Under the pieces are notes generated by a model. That model saw only the letters and a program-made list of their open reading frames with translations, was not told the origin of the DNA and did not search any database. A DNA stretch of 64,000 nt from contig JAGATQ010000027.1 of the NCBI GenBank assembly GCA_017621205.1, forward strand, positions 50,608-114,607, given 5' to 3'. Shown piece by piece: positions 8,952-17,977 of this stretch. Made by a program: the position numbers and the translations under genes. The first letter of the stretch is position 1. Each line of letters starts with the position of its first letter. Origin of the DNA: Lachnospira sp. (GTDB lineage: Bacteria > Bacillota > Clostridia > Lachnospirales > Lachnospiraceae).

Positions 8952-9284
8952 TTAATAATATGTCCACTTCCATGTACCATAGGCTGTCTCAGAAGGATTG
9001 TTTACTTTTTGAAGTTTTATTTCCTTTGTATCTGAAGTAGATTTTGTTTTGTTGTAAGAACCTTCTCTTAAATTGATAGTAACCTTTTTAACACGCCAAC
9101 CTTTAACCAGTCCATAATCGTTGTTTGGTGCTGGATATCCTGGTGTCATATAAGCACGTACAAAAACATAAGCACCACTTCTTCCGGATTCGGCAAAGAA
9201 CAAGGTTCTTGCACTACATCCAATACCCATTAGAAAAACACATAATAATACAAATATGCCAATTTTCTTTGCTGCCTTTTTCAA
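8952..9284 (-). CDS. Small secreted protein ahead of an ABC exporter operon
   Basis: A 110-residue protein with a Lys-rich N-terminus, a hydrophobic core (FVLLCVFLMGIGC) and cleavage expected near Cys23 as a lipoprotein, or just after it by signal peptidase I. The remaining ~85 residues are polar and aromatic, ending SETAYGTWKWTYY. I do not recognise the family. The start is a TTG at 9284 with AAAGGG upstream; the nearby ATG at 9288 is out of frame. A strong promoter (9337-9366) sits upstream. Being first in an operon with two permeases and an ATPase, it could be a bacteriocin-like export substrate or an accessory binding protein. The same layout recurs at 30929-36120. Confidence 0.7.
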   Translation of the reverse strand: MKKAAKKIGIFVLLCVFLMGIGCSARTLFFAESGRSGAYVFVRAYMTPGYPAPNNDYGLVKGWRVKKVTINLREGSYNKTKSTSDTKEIKLQKVNNPSETAYGTWKWTYY

Positions 9285-9336
9285 TCATATCATCCCTTTC
9301 TTTAATATTGTATATGTAAAACGATTATATGAATAT

Positions 9337-9366
9337 ATTGTAGCATAATAAAACGGCATTTGTCAA
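9337..9366 (-). promoter_or_regulatory. Strong promoter of the 9284-5946 operon
   Basis: Read on the minus strand: TTGACA (9366-9361), an 18-nt spacer and TACAAT (9342-9337), about 50 bp upstream of the TTG start. The -35 is a perfect consensus match. Confidence 0.8.
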
Positions 9367-9532
9367 ATAAAGTTTAATATTGTGAGTTTTTGCTTAATTC
9401 AAATGATTTTTGAATTTGATTCAAGATAAACTACCCTACATGCTGTCAATTCTGTCTTATGTTGTATTTTAAAAGAAAAGAGAATATAATATGATATTAG
9501 AACCAAAATCAGATTTATTTATGGAGGAAACT

Positions 9533-10000
9533 ATGAGCTTTTATACTACGAATGAATTAACCACCTTTGATTTTTCCCAGAGTGCTGTCATTTCGATGAG
9601 ACTTAAGGGAAATGAATTTCTGATTACTGTAAGCGATGTTATTATATCTGAAAAAAACAGCCAGAATCAGGAGCTTCGCAGCATGGGAACAGATGAGATG
9701 ACAATAAAATTTATGGATATAGACGAGTTTCAGTTTGTTCTGGATGGTTACACGCTTTATAATATGGATGACACAGTATCGGAGAAAAGGGAGGACAAGC
9801 TGCTTGACCGGGAGAAGTATGAACCCTTGATGAAGGAGCTTTGTGGCTGCCCGATTTACCAGATAGAGAAAAAGGGCGGGGGCTATTGTATTTATATTGA
9901 TACGGATGAGCAGAAGGAAAGCTATACGATTCGGATAACTGCTTCACAGGATAAGGAGGAGTGGGAGAGGTTTCGGAATCTTCCGGCGGAATATAGGTAG
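9533..10000 (+). CDS. Hypothetical acidic cytosolic protein
   Basis: A 155-residue protein without signal peptide or membrane segment, rich in Asp and Glu. It has a beta-rich pattern (FDFSQSAVISMRLKGNEFLI, then YCIYIDTDEQKESYTIRI). I do not recognise a family. I start at the ATG at 9533 because GGAGG lies five bases upstream; an in-frame ATG at 9491 would put that site inside the gene. Small acidic proteins of this kind are often immunity proteins for polymorphic toxins, but nothing here proves that. A full-length palindromic repeat begins 26 bp after its stop. Confidence 0.65.
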   Translation: MSFYTTNELTTFDFSQSAVISMRLKGNEFLITVSDVIISEKNSQNQELRSMGTDEMTIKFMDIDEFQFVLDGYTLYNMDDTVSEKREDKLLDREKYEPLMKELCGCPIYQIEKKGGGYCIYIDTDEQKESYTIRITASQDKEEWERFRNLPAEYR

Positions 10001-10025
10001 GTAAATGTTTATGTGAATTTCAGAC

Positions 10026-10261
10026 GGCATAAAACCGGAAGGTACTATAAATTGGTTCCGTTGTTCGGGAATAAGTATTTCTATGATATTCCCATGAGGT
10101 ATTATGTGTTGGCGCAACCGCCGCCCATTCGCCATCCATGGCTCAGGGGGCGGCTTTTCGGGACGTCCAGTCCCGAAATAGCTGGGTATTAGTGGGGAAT
10201 ATCAAGAAATACTAATTCCCTGCCAAAGTCACCAATTTATAGTACCTTCCGGTTTTATGCC
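10026..10261 (-). repeat. Full-length palindromic structured repeat, copy A
   Basis: A 236-bp element bounded by 31-bp perfectly complementary arms (10026-10056 and 10231-10261). A second pair of ~26-bp arms lies inside, near 10068-10094 and 10197-10223. In the centre are two hairpins: one with stem GCCGCCC/GGGCGGC around a CCATGG loop, and one TTTCGGGAC-loop-GTCCCGAAA. The same architecture recurs at 10476 and 36524 with different but still complementary arm sequences. Orientation is set relative to copies B and C, which read oppositely. It follows the 9533 gene directly and may be part of its 3' transcript. No coding potential or transposase is visible. Confidence 0.9.
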
Positions 10262-10475
10262 TTTTGAAGTTGCAGATTATCCCACATAGTAATTCCAATA
10301 ATTTAAGTAGTTAGTTCTATATTTCTTAAAATAAGTAGTCATATTTATTCTACTCACATTTCGCACATAAAAAAGCACTGTTAGAATATATTATATGTTA
10401 TATATGTAATGTGTTACAACAGCCGGTTTCTGTTTACTTCCACTTGTTAAAAAATAATTTATTATACTTTGGAGA

Positions 10476-10713
10476 GGCATGGAAGGGGGATGTACTCTAT
10501 TCTTGGTGACTTTGGAAGGGAATTAGTATTTCTTGATATTCCCTTTTAAAATTAGCAATTTCGGAACAGGATGTTCCGAAAAGACGCCCCCTGAGCCATG
10601 GATGGCGAATGGGCGTCGGTTGCGTCAAAAACCATTCCCATCATGGGAATATCATAGAAATACTTATTCCCGAACAACGGAACCAAGAATAGAGTACATT
10701 CCCCTTCCATGCC
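10476..10713 (+). repeat. Full-length palindromic structured repeat, copy B
   Basis: A 238-bp element in the opposite orientation to copy A. The 32-bp outer arms (10476-10507 and 10682-10713) pair with one mismatch (a G-T pair). The inner arms start at GGGAATTAGTATTTC and end at ATACTTATTCCC. Central hairpins are TTTCGGAAC-loop-GTTCCGAAA and GACGCCC...GGGCGTC around GCCATGGATGGC. The arm sequences differ from copy A although internal pairing is kept. It ends 42 bp upstream of the parE -35 box. Confidence 0.9.
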
Positions 10714-10755
10714 ATTTAAATTCCCTAAATCTATTTTTATAACAACATCCCCCCC

Positions 10756-10784
10756 TTGATTCCCGAACACATGTGTGATAAAAT
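10756..10784 (+). promoter_or_regulatory. parE promoter
   Basis: TTGATT (10756-10761), a 17-nt spacer and TAAAAT (10779-10784). Transcription would start near 10791, so the only usable start codon is the ATG at 10810 with AAAGGAG before it. This rules out an upstream in-frame start. Confidence 0.8.
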
Positions 10785-10809
10785 GAAGCGGTTGGAAAGG
10801 AGTATTATT

Positions 10810-12726
10810 ATGGAAAATACTTATGATGCAAGTAATATTACCGTGTTGGAGGGGTTGGAAGCGGTCCGGATGCGTCCGGGTATGTATATCGGCTCTACAG
10901 GACGTAAGGGCTTGAACCATCTTGTATATGAGATTGTAGACAATTCTGTGGATGAACATCTGGCAGGATTTTGTGACCAGATTGAAGTGACTTTAGAAGC
11001 AGATGGCTCGGCTACGGTAACAGATAACGGGCGGGGAATTCCGGTGGAGCTTCATGAGAAGGGAATCTCTGCGGCAAGGCTTGTATTTACGACACTGCAT
11101 GCCGGAGGAAAGTTTGATAATGATGCATACAAAACCAGTGGAGGTTTACATGGGGTAGGCTCTTCTGTAGTGAATGCCTTATCCGCATGGATGGAGGTGG
11201 AGATTAGCAGAAACAAGGCGGTACATTATGACCGTTATGAGCGGGGAATTCCTACCGTGGAATTGGAAAAGGGACTTTTGCCTGTGATAAAAAATACAAG
11301 AAAGACAGGGACAAGGATTCATTTTCTTCCCGATGAGGATATATTTGACCGGACCGATTTTTCTGCCGAGGATATTAAGAGCCGGCTTCACGAGACTGCC
11401 TATTTGAATCCGGAGCTTACGATTGTGTTTGAGGATAAGCGAGGGGGACAGACAGAGCGGCAGGAGTACCATGAACCGGAGGGTATCGTCGGATTTATAA
11501 AGGATTTAAATAAGAATCAGGAAGCACTTCACGAGCCGGTTTATTTTTCTGGTGAATCAGAGGGGGTAACGGTGGAATGTGCCTTTCAATATGTCAATGA
11601 ATTTCATGAGAATGTTCTGGGCTTTTGTAACAACATTTTCAATGCCGAGGGCGGTACGCATCTGACTGGATTTAAGACGGTTTTTACTACCATTTTAAAT
11701 AATTATGCCAGAGAGCTTGGCATGTTAAAGGAAAAGGATAACAATTTTACGGGAACGGATATAAGAAATGGTATGACAGCGGTAATTTCTGTAAAGCATC
11801 CAGACCCACGCTTTGAAGGGCAGACGAAAACAAAGCTTGATAATCCAGATGCCGCTAAGGCGACCTCTAAGATTGTGGGAGAAGAAGCAACGCTTTATTT
11901 TGACCGCAATGTAGAGGTGTTAAAGACGATTATCAGTAGTGCGGAAAAAGCAGCGAAAATCCGTAAGACAGAGGAAAAGGCAAGGACGAATCTGCTAAGC
12001 AAGCCGAAATTTTCCTTTGATTCCAATGGCAAGCTTGCTAATTGCCAAAGCCGGGACGCCAAGGAATGCGAGATTTTTATTGTGGAGGGAGATTCTGCGG
12101 GAGGTTCGGCTAAAATGGCAAGAAACCGTGTGTATCAGGCGATTATGCCAATCCGTGGCAAGATTTTGAATGTGGAGAAGGCAACCATTGATAAGGTGCT
12201 TGCCAATGCGGAGATAAAAACGATGATTAATGCCTTTGGTTGTGGTTTTTCTGAGGGCTATGGCAATGATTTTGATATTGATAAGCTGCGGTACGACAAA
12301 ATAATTATTATGACCGATGCGGATGTGGATGGTGCCCATATCTGTACTCTTTTGCTGACTTTGTTTTATCGTTTTATGCCAGAGCTTATCTATGAGGGAC
12401 ATGTCTATGTTGCCATGCCGCCATTATATAAAGCGATGCCATCAAGGGGGAAAGAGGAATATCTTTATGATGAGAAAGCACTGAAGCAGTATCGGAAAAA
12501 TCATAAGGGAAGCTTTACCCTGCAACGGTACAAGGGACTTGGTGAGATGGATGCTGAGCAGCTCTGGGAGACAACCCTTGACCCAGAGAGGCGGATGCTA
12601 AAGCGGGTCGAGATTGAGGATGCCCGCATGGCGTCCGATACCACATCGCTTTTGATGGGTAATGATGTGCCTCCGAGAAAGGCATTTATTTATAAGCATG
12701 CAAGAAATGCACAACTGGATGTGTAG
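10810..12726 (+). CDS. parE: Type IIA topoisomerase ATPase subunit (topoisomerase IV subunit B / GyrB-like)
   Basis: ATP-hydrolysing subunit of a DNA topoisomerase that decatenates or supercoils DNA. The 638-residue protein has the GHKL ATPase start VLEGLEAVRMRPGMYIG, EIVDNSVDE, DNGRGIP and the lid KTSGGLHGVGSSVVNALS. The transducer domain has QTKTKLDNP. The Toprim domain has EGDSAGGSA and DADVDGAHI with the metal-binding acidic residues, and the C-terminus has RYKGLGEMD. KTSGGLHG and FEGQTKTKL favour the ParE side, but Clostridial second GyrB copies are similar. It is cotranscribed with the partner A subunit 28 bp downstream. The start is fixed by its promoter and RBS. No rep-origin genes are nearby, which also argues against the principal gyrB. 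Confidence 0.9.
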   Translation: MENTYDASNITVLEGLEAVRMRPGMYIGSTGRKGLNHLVYEIVDNSVDEHLAGFCDQIEVTLEADGSATVTDNGRGIPVELHEKGISAARLVFTTLHAGGKFDNDAYKTSGGLHGVGSSVVNALSAWMEVEISRNKAVHYDRYERGIPTVELEKGLLPVIKNTRKTGTRIHFLPDEDIFDRTDFSAEDIKSRLHETAYLNPELTIVFEDKRGGQTERQEYHEPEGIVGFIKDLNKNQEALHEPVYFSGESEGVTVECAFQYVNEFHENVLGFCNNIFNAEGGTHLTGFKTVFTTILNNYARELGMLKEKDNNFTGTDIRNGMTAVISVKHPDPRFEGQTKTKLDNPDAAKATSKIVGEEATLYFDRNVEVLKTIISSAEKAAKIRKTEEKARTNLLSKPKFSFDSNGKLANCQSRDAKECEIFIVEGDSAGGSAKMARNRVYQAIMPIRGKILNVEKATIDKVLANAEIKTMINAFGCGFSEGYGNDFDIDKLRYDKIIIMTDADVDGAHICTLLLTLFYRFMPELIYEGHVYVAMPPLYKAMPSRGKEEYLYDEKALKQYRKNHKGSFTLQRYKGLGEMDAEQLWETTLDPERRMLKRVEIEDARMASDTTSLLMGNDVPPRKAFIYKHARNAQLDV

Positions 12727-12754
12727 TTTTTTAATATAGAAAGAAGAGAGAAAT

Positions 12755-15139
12755 ATGAATACCACAAAGGAACGAATTGTAACCTCGGAATATTCAGAGT
12801 TAATGGAGAAATCCTATATCGATTATGCTATGAGTGTCATAGTGGCGAGGGCATTGCCGGATGCCAGAGATGGATTGAAGCCGGTGCAGCGAAGGGTGCT
12901 TTATGATATGAAGGAACTGGGGACTCATTTTGATAAGCCCTATCGTAAATCAGCCCGTATCGTAGGTGATACGATGGGTAAATACCATCCCCATGGCGAC
13001 AGCTCTATCTATGATGCATTGGTTGTGATGTCGCAGGATTTTAAAAGAGGACTGCCACTTGTTGATGGGCATGGTAATTTTGGCTCTATTGAGGGAGACG
13101 GTGCGGCGGCAATGCGTTATACCGAGGCGCGTCTTACAAAGCTTGCACAGGAATATTATCTGGCAGATATGGATAAGGATGTGGTGGATTTTGTTCCGAA
13201 TTTTGATGAGACGGAAAAGGAGCCGGAGGTGCTTCCGGTTCGTGTCCCGAATTTGCTGGTAAATGGTGCAGATGGTATTGCAGTCGGTATGACAACGAGT
13301 ATCCCCTCCCACAATCTCGGTGAGGTTGTGGACGCGGTGAAGGCAACCATCAAAAATCCGGATATTACACTTGATAAGCTTATGCGTTACGTGCCAGGAC
13401 CGGATTTTCCGACCGGTGGAATTGTAGTGAACCAGTCGGATTTACAGGAGATTTATCAAAGCGGACAAGGGAAAATAAAGCTTCGTGGTAAGGTTTCGAT
13501 TGAGAAGCTTAAAGGAGGCAGGGAGCAGATTGTTGTAAGTGAGATTCCCTACACGATGGTTGGCAATAATATTGGCAAATTTTTGCAGGATGTAGCGAAT
13601 CTGGTTGAGACGAAGAAGACAACCGATATTTCGGATATTGCGAATATGTCCTCGAAGGAGGGAATTCGCATTGTCATTGAATTAAAGAAGGGTGCAAATG
13701 CACAAAATATTATCAATCTTCTCTATAAAAAAACGAAGCTTGAGGATACCTTTGGCGTCAATATGTTAGCGGTGGTAGACGGTAAACCGGAGACGCTTAG
13801 TTTAAAGGATATCATTAACCACCACATTGATTTCCAGTTTGATGTCTGTACGAGAAAATACCGCAACCTTCTTGGGAAAGAGCAGGCACACCGGGAGATA
13901 CAGGAAGGTTTGATTAAGGCATGTGACTGTATCGATTTGATTATTGAGATTCTAAGGGGGAGCAAAAGCAGGGAGCAGGTAAAGAAATGTTTAGTTGAGG
14001 GTACGACAGAAGGCATTACCTTTAAGAGTACCAAATCTAAAAAAGAGGCAGCATCCCTGCATTTTACCGAAAAACAGGCAGATGCCATTTTAGATATGCG
14101 TCTGCATCGTTTGATTGGACTGGAGATTGCGGCTTTAAACAAAGAACATGAGGAGACCTTAAAGCGTATTGCACAATATGAGGATATTCTGAATAATTAT
14201 GATTCTATGGCAAAAGTCATCTGTAAGGATTTAGACCGGATAAAGAAGGAGTTTGCCAAGGAACGAAAAACTGTGCTTGAGGATGCCGACGAGGTGATAG
14301 TAGAGGCAGAGCCAATTAAGGAAATAGATGTCACGGTGTTAATTGACCGGTTTGGCTATGCAAGAAGTGTAGACCGAAATGTCTATGAGAAAAACAAAGA
14401 GGCGGCGGACGAGGAGAACAAATATATTATCCACTGTAAAAATACAGACAGAATCAGTGTGCTGACGGATATCGGAAAACAGCATTTAATTAAAGTGATG
14501 GACTTACCGTACGGTCGCTTCCGGGACAAGGGAATACCAATTGACAATGTTAGTAATTATTCGACTGCACAAGAGGTGATTGTAACAGTTATGGCACTCT
14601 CTGATATGAAGAAGCAGAAGCTGTTGTTTGCTACGGCACAGGGCATGATGAAGCTGGTGGATGGTGCAGAGTTTGAGGTTTCGAGAAAGGAAATCGCCGC
14701 AACGAAGCTGAATGATGATGACAAGCTCATTGCTGTAAAACCGTCCGTGGTAGAAAGGATACATGCAGTATCAGAGCATAGTGGGCAGCTTTCTCTTGAA
14801 GGGTCCTTGGTTTCGCCAGAGAATTCTGGAGAACAAACAGGTGCAGAAGCTTTGGATGGCAGAGATGGAGAACAGGTAGTTTTAGAAGCGGTAGAGCAGG
14901 TGGTTCTTCAGACAGAAGCAGGTGTATTTTTGCGTTTCCCGTTAGAGGAGATACCAGAAAAGAAAAAGGGAGCGGTTGGAGTGAAAGGGATTAGCCTTGG
15001 TGCAAAGGATACCGTGGCATTTGTGCATACGATGACTGCCGGGGAGGATGCGGTAGTAATGTATCAGGAGAAGGAGATACATCTGAACCGCTTAAAGATT
15101 GCTAAGCGTGCCGGAAAGGGGACAAAACAGCGGGTGTAG
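12755..15139 (+). CDS. parC: Type IIA topoisomerase DNA-cleaving subunit (topoisomerase IV subunit A / GyrA-like)
   Basis: DNA breakage-reunion subunit partnering the gene upstream. The 794-residue protein has HPHGDSSIYDALV, with Ser83 and Asp87 at the quinolone-determining positions, and the catalytic Tyr122 in AAMRYTEARL. The beta-pinwheel C-terminal domain (from about residue 525) has no QRRGG(K/R)G GyrA box. Where that region would fall the sequence reads DLPYGRFRDKGIP, so this is more ParC-like than gyrase. A low-complexity acidic insertion (about residues 675-715) lies between blades. The gene follows parE after 28 bp with GAAAGAAGAGAG before the ATG. The family call is certain; the gyrase versus topoisomerase IV split is inferred from the missing box. 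Confidence 0.9.
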   Translation: MNTTKERIVTSEYSELMEKSYIDYAMSVIVARALPDARDGLKPVQRRVLYDMKELGTHFDKPYRKSARIVGDTMGKYHPHGDSSIYDALVVMSQDFKRGLPLVDGHGNFGSIEGDGAAAMRYTEARLTKLAQEYYLADMDKDVVDFVPNFDETEKEPEVLPVRVPNLLVNGADGIAVGMTTSIPSHNLGEVVDAVKATIKNPDITLDKLMRYVPGPDFPTGGIVVNQSDLQEIYQSGQGKIKLRGKVSIEKLKGGREQIVVSEIPYTMVGNNIGKFLQDVANLVETKKTTDISDIANMSSKEGIRIVIELKKGANAQNIINLLYKKTKLEDTFGVNMLAVVDGKPETLSLKDIINHHIDFQFDVCTRKYRNLLGKEQAHREIQEGLIKACDCIDLIIEILRGSKSREQVKKCLVEGTTEGITFKSTKSKKEAASLHFTEKQADAILDMRLHRLIGLEIAALNKEHEETLKRIAQYEDILNNYDSMAKVICKDLDRIKKEFAKERKTVLEDADEVIVEAEPIKEIDVTVLIDRFGYARSVDRNVYEKNKEAADEENKYIIHCKNTDRISVLTDIGKQHLIKVMDLPYGRFRDKGIPIDNVSNYSTAQEVIVTVMALSDMKKQKLLFATAQGMMKLVDGAEFEVSRKEIAATKLNDDDKLIAVKPSVVERIHAVSEHSGQLSLEGSLVSPENSGEQTGAEALDGRDGEQVVLEAVEQVVLQTEAGVFLRFPLEEIPEKKKGAVGVKGISLGAKDTVAFVHTMTAGEDAVVMYQEKEIHLNRLKIAKRAGKGTKQRV

Positions 15140-15204
15140 GAAATGGTGAAACTGAGGTTGGACGATATGACATTGCGGATAAAATATGATGGTTTATCCA
15201 TACA

Positions 15205-17073
15205 TTATTCAAAGCTCCTGTCATAAAGCAGGGCGGCTATTAATACGACGAAACAGGAGCCTGCATTATGAACCAATGCACCTGTTGTGGGTGTTAGTAC
15301 TCCTAATAGCGAAAGTATAATGGCAACCAAATTGATACAAAGGGATAGGGTAATACTCAATTTTATTGTATTTACCGTTGCATTAGATAGTCGTTTTAAG
15401 TAAGGTATTTTAGAAATATCATCACTCATTAAGGCGATGTCAGCAGCCTCCACGGCAATATCACTTCCCATGTTTCCCATAGCAACACCGACACTTGCGG
15501 TTTTTAAAGCAGGAGCGTCATTTATGCCGTCTCCTATCATGCAGACATTTCTTCCGTTCTCTTGAATATTTTTAATGTTTTCAACCTTTTCTTCTGGTAA
15601 TAATCCAGCCCGCACTAAAGTAATTCCTGCTTGGGCTGCAAAGTAATCCGCAGTTTGCTGATTATCACCTGTTAGCAATATTGTACTGGTATTCATTTTG
15701 GAAAGTCTTGATACCATGTCTTTGGCCGTGGGGCGCAATACATCAGAAAGGGCAATAATGCCTGTGCAAATGTTATCTATGGCAATCAGAATTGACGCTT
15801 TTCCCTGCGTCCTTAATGCTTCTAACATATCTTTGATTTGCGGCGGTATATCAATCTTTTTTTCGGTTAGGAATTTTTCGCTTCCGCAAAACAGACTTTT
15901 TTGTAAAACCTGTGCAGATATTCCCTTACCCGCTTCCATGAAAAAATCAGAAGCTTCCGCAAAAATGATATTCTTTTCTTTTGCATACGATACGATTGCT
16001 TTTCCTAAAGGGTGTTCGCTGCGTGCTTCTGCGGAAGCGGTAAGGATAAGCAGGTCATTCTCATTTATTTTTTTGGAAAAGGAGATAATATCACTTACTT
16101 CTAAAGTACCTAATGTCAGAGTACCCGTTTTATCAAAAGCAATCGTATCTACTTTTCCCATTTTTTCAAGTGCTTCCCCCGATTTGATAATTACCCCATG
16201 CTTTGTAGCCTGTCCGATAGCCGCCATAATAGCAGTAGGGGTTGCAAGAACTAAAGCACAGGGACAAAATACTACAAGGACCGTTACGGCACGGATAATA
16301 TTGCTTGTTGCAAAATAGGCGGCAACTGCTATTAAGAGTGCAACAGGAACAAGCCAGCTTGCACATTTATCCGCAATTCTCTGCATAGGTGCTTTCTTGT
16401 TTTCTGCTTCCTTAACCATGTGAATTAGTTTTTGTAAAGAGGTATTCTCCCCGACTTTTGTGGCTTCGATGTCAATTGCTCCAAAACGGTTGATTGTGCC
16501 GCAAAATACGCTATCCCCAGTTTCTTTATCAACCGGAAGTGCTTCCCCAGTCATAATGGACTGGTCTATTGAAGTATTTCCATCAATTATTTTACCATCT
16601 GCCGGGATAGTTTCACCGGGCAGAACACGGAGGATGTCACGTTGTTTTATAGTTTCTACGGGTATTATTTTTTCATTTCCATTTTCAATGAGACGTCCTT
16701 CCCAAGGTGCAAGCTCTGCCAGCTTTTTTAATCCTTTTTTTGCCCGTTCTGTTGTTTTGTCTTCTAAAATAGCCCCTATTGCCATAATAAAGGCAACTTC
16801 GCCTGCTGCAAACAAATCACCAATGCTAATTGCTGCAAGCATTGCAATTGATATTAAAAGTGCGGATGAAATTTTGCTTATGCCGGGATTATGAATTATG
16901 CGCCAGATTGAAAGATAGATAAGAGGGATACCACTAATGATAACGGTGCCCCATGCAGGGTCAATCAGTGCTGAAATATCTAAAATTGATAGTGCAAGAC
17001 TGATGACAAGAAAAATACCACTTATAATTGTCATAGGTATTCCGGCAAATAAATCATTAATTTCTTTTAACAT
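15205..17073 (-). CDS. Heavy-metal-translocating P-type ATPase (P1B)
   Basis: Pumps a transition metal across the membrane using ATP. The 622-residue protein has no N-terminal metal-binding HMA domain and begins directly with membrane segments. Seen in order: the phosphatase motif TGEA (175-178), the intramembrane CPC metal site (270-272), the phosphorylation site DKTGTLT (Asp314), the soft-metal His-Pro motif SEHPLG, and GDGINDAPAL. The last membrane region has HNAGSCFVVL, unlike the copper-type MxxSS pattern, so zinc, cadmium, cobalt or similar is more likely. I start at 17073 with AGGAGGATATGTT upstream. A TetR-family gene is divergent 195 bp away and is probably its regulator. Confidence 0.9.
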   Translation of the reverse strand: MLKEINDLFAGIPMTIISGIFLVISLALSILDISALIDPAWGTVIISGIPLIYLSIWRIIHNPGISKISSALLISIAMLAAISIGDLFAAGEVAFIMAIGAILEDKTTERAKKGLKKLAELAPWEGRLIENGNEKIIPVETIKQRDILRVLPGETIPADGKIIDGNTSIDQSIMTGEALPVDKETGDSVFCGTINRFGAIDIEATKVGENTSLQKLIHMVKEAENKKAPMQRIADKCASWLVPVALLIAVAAYFATSNIIRAVTVLVVFCPCALVLATPTAIMAAIGQATKHGVIIKSGEALEKMGKVDTIAFDKTGTLTLGTLEVSDIISFSKKINENDLLILTASAEARSEHPLGKAIVSYAKEKNIIFAEASDFFMEAGKGISAQVLQKSLFCGSEKFLTEKKIDIPPQIKDMLEALRTQGKASILIAIDNICTGIIALSDVLRPTAKDMVSRLSKMNTSTILLTGDNQQTADYFAAQAGITLVRAGLLPEEKVENIKNIQENGRNVCMIGDGINDAPALKTASVGVAMGNMGSDIAVEAADIALMSDDISKIPYLKRLSNATVNTIKLSITLSLCINLVAIILSLLGVLTPTTGALVHNAGSCFVVLIAALLYDRSFE

Positions 17074-17268
17074 AACATATCCTCCTAAAACTTGAGAAAA
17101 TATTGCAGATGCCTTGTTTTTGAATTTAATATTTTGTACAATATATTCTGTACCAAACACTTTGTTCTGTAACTGCATTATAGAAAACAACTCTGGCAGG
17201 AACAATCTACAATTTAGGGAAAATGTAAGTTATGGAACAAATTTATTAAAATGTACGGAGTTACGCTT
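17074..17268. promoter_or_regulatory. Divergent control region between metal ATPase and TetR-family gene
   Basis: A 195-bp AT-rich gap. The sequence around 17132-17155 contains TTGTACAA plus a second TGTACC about 14 bp on, a candidate operator for the adjacent regulator. No promoter pair is strong enough to call. Confidence 0.35.
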
Positions 17269-17826
17269 ATGGATAGACGACAACAAAAAACAAGAGAAGC
17301 CATTTTTTCAGCATTTAGTACATTGTTATCAAAAAAGAATTATAGTAAGATAACGGTGCAGGAAATAATTGATACTGCGAATGTGGGACGCACTACATTT
17401 TACGCCCATTTTGAAACAAAAGACGATTTGTTAAGGGAAATGTGTATTTTATTGTTTGACCATGTTTTTTCAGATGTGTTACCAATTGAGAATACGCATG
17501 ATTTTTCAGAAGCTGAGGATAAAACAGGAACAAGTATCACCCATATTCTTTATCATTTGCGTGATAATCATAGAAATATTCTTGAAATTTTAAGCTGCGA
17601 TAGTGGAGAGATATTTTTGAAATTTTTTAGACAGTATCTAAATGACTTGATTGCGAAATATATTGTGATAACAATACCGTCAGAAATACCAGAAGATTTT
17701 CTTATAAATCATATTTCGGGCAGTTTTGTAAATATGGTTTAATGGTGGATTAAGGGGGGATTAAAACAATCGCCGGAACAATTAACTGTTTATTTTGAAA
17801 CCGTAATCACACCGATTTTTAAGTGA
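17269..17826 (+). pseudogene. TetR/AcrR-family regulator interrupted by an in-frame TAA
   Basis: Residues 1-50 form a TetR DNA-binding domain: KTREAIFSAFSTLLSKKNYS, then the helix-turn-helix TVQEIIDTANVGRTTFYAHF and KDDLLREM. The frame stops at TAA 17740-17742 after GSFVNMV. The same frame continues for 27 codons as WWIKGGLKQSPEQLTVYFE and on to a TGA at 17824. That tail is just what TetR members of this type have (FVxMVxWWIK...SPEELxxYF). One substitution, for example AAA to TAA, would explain it. The start ATG at 17269 has GGAG upstream. The short form (157 residues) lacks the last dimerisation helix, so it may be inactive. Divergent placement points to control of the metal ATPase. Confidence 0.8.
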
Positions 17827-17977
17827 ATATCAAAAGACACGTTATCCCTATTTGGTTTAATCATATATTTTAAACCTACACACAATCAAAAACAGATTTT
17901 GGACAAACTATTGTAATAATTTTCCTATAATGGTAAAATATAATAATTAAATTCAAGTTAAAAAGGAGAGAGATAAT

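Larger units (their letters stand above)
10001..10809. other. Repeat-filled intergenic region upstream of parE
   Basis: These 809 bp hold two full-length palindromic repeat elements in opposite orientation (10026-10261 and 10476-10713), a 214-bp AT-rich spacer in which I see nothing else, and the parE promoter. Short ORFs across the elements are coincidental. Confidence 0.8.

Noticed and set aside
5946..9284. Lactococcin 972-type bacteriocin locus
   Set aside because: The secreted-protein/permease/ATPase order is similar, but the small protein lacks the family's GGTW...YG pattern and the permeases are FtsX-like, so no family name is given.
10533..10742. Short ORF across palindromic copy B, with a similar peptide at 36646-36870 in copy C
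   Set aside because: The shared peptide only reflects the shared repeat DNA. The frame crosses hairpin stems, copy A does not keep it, and no ribosome binding site is present.
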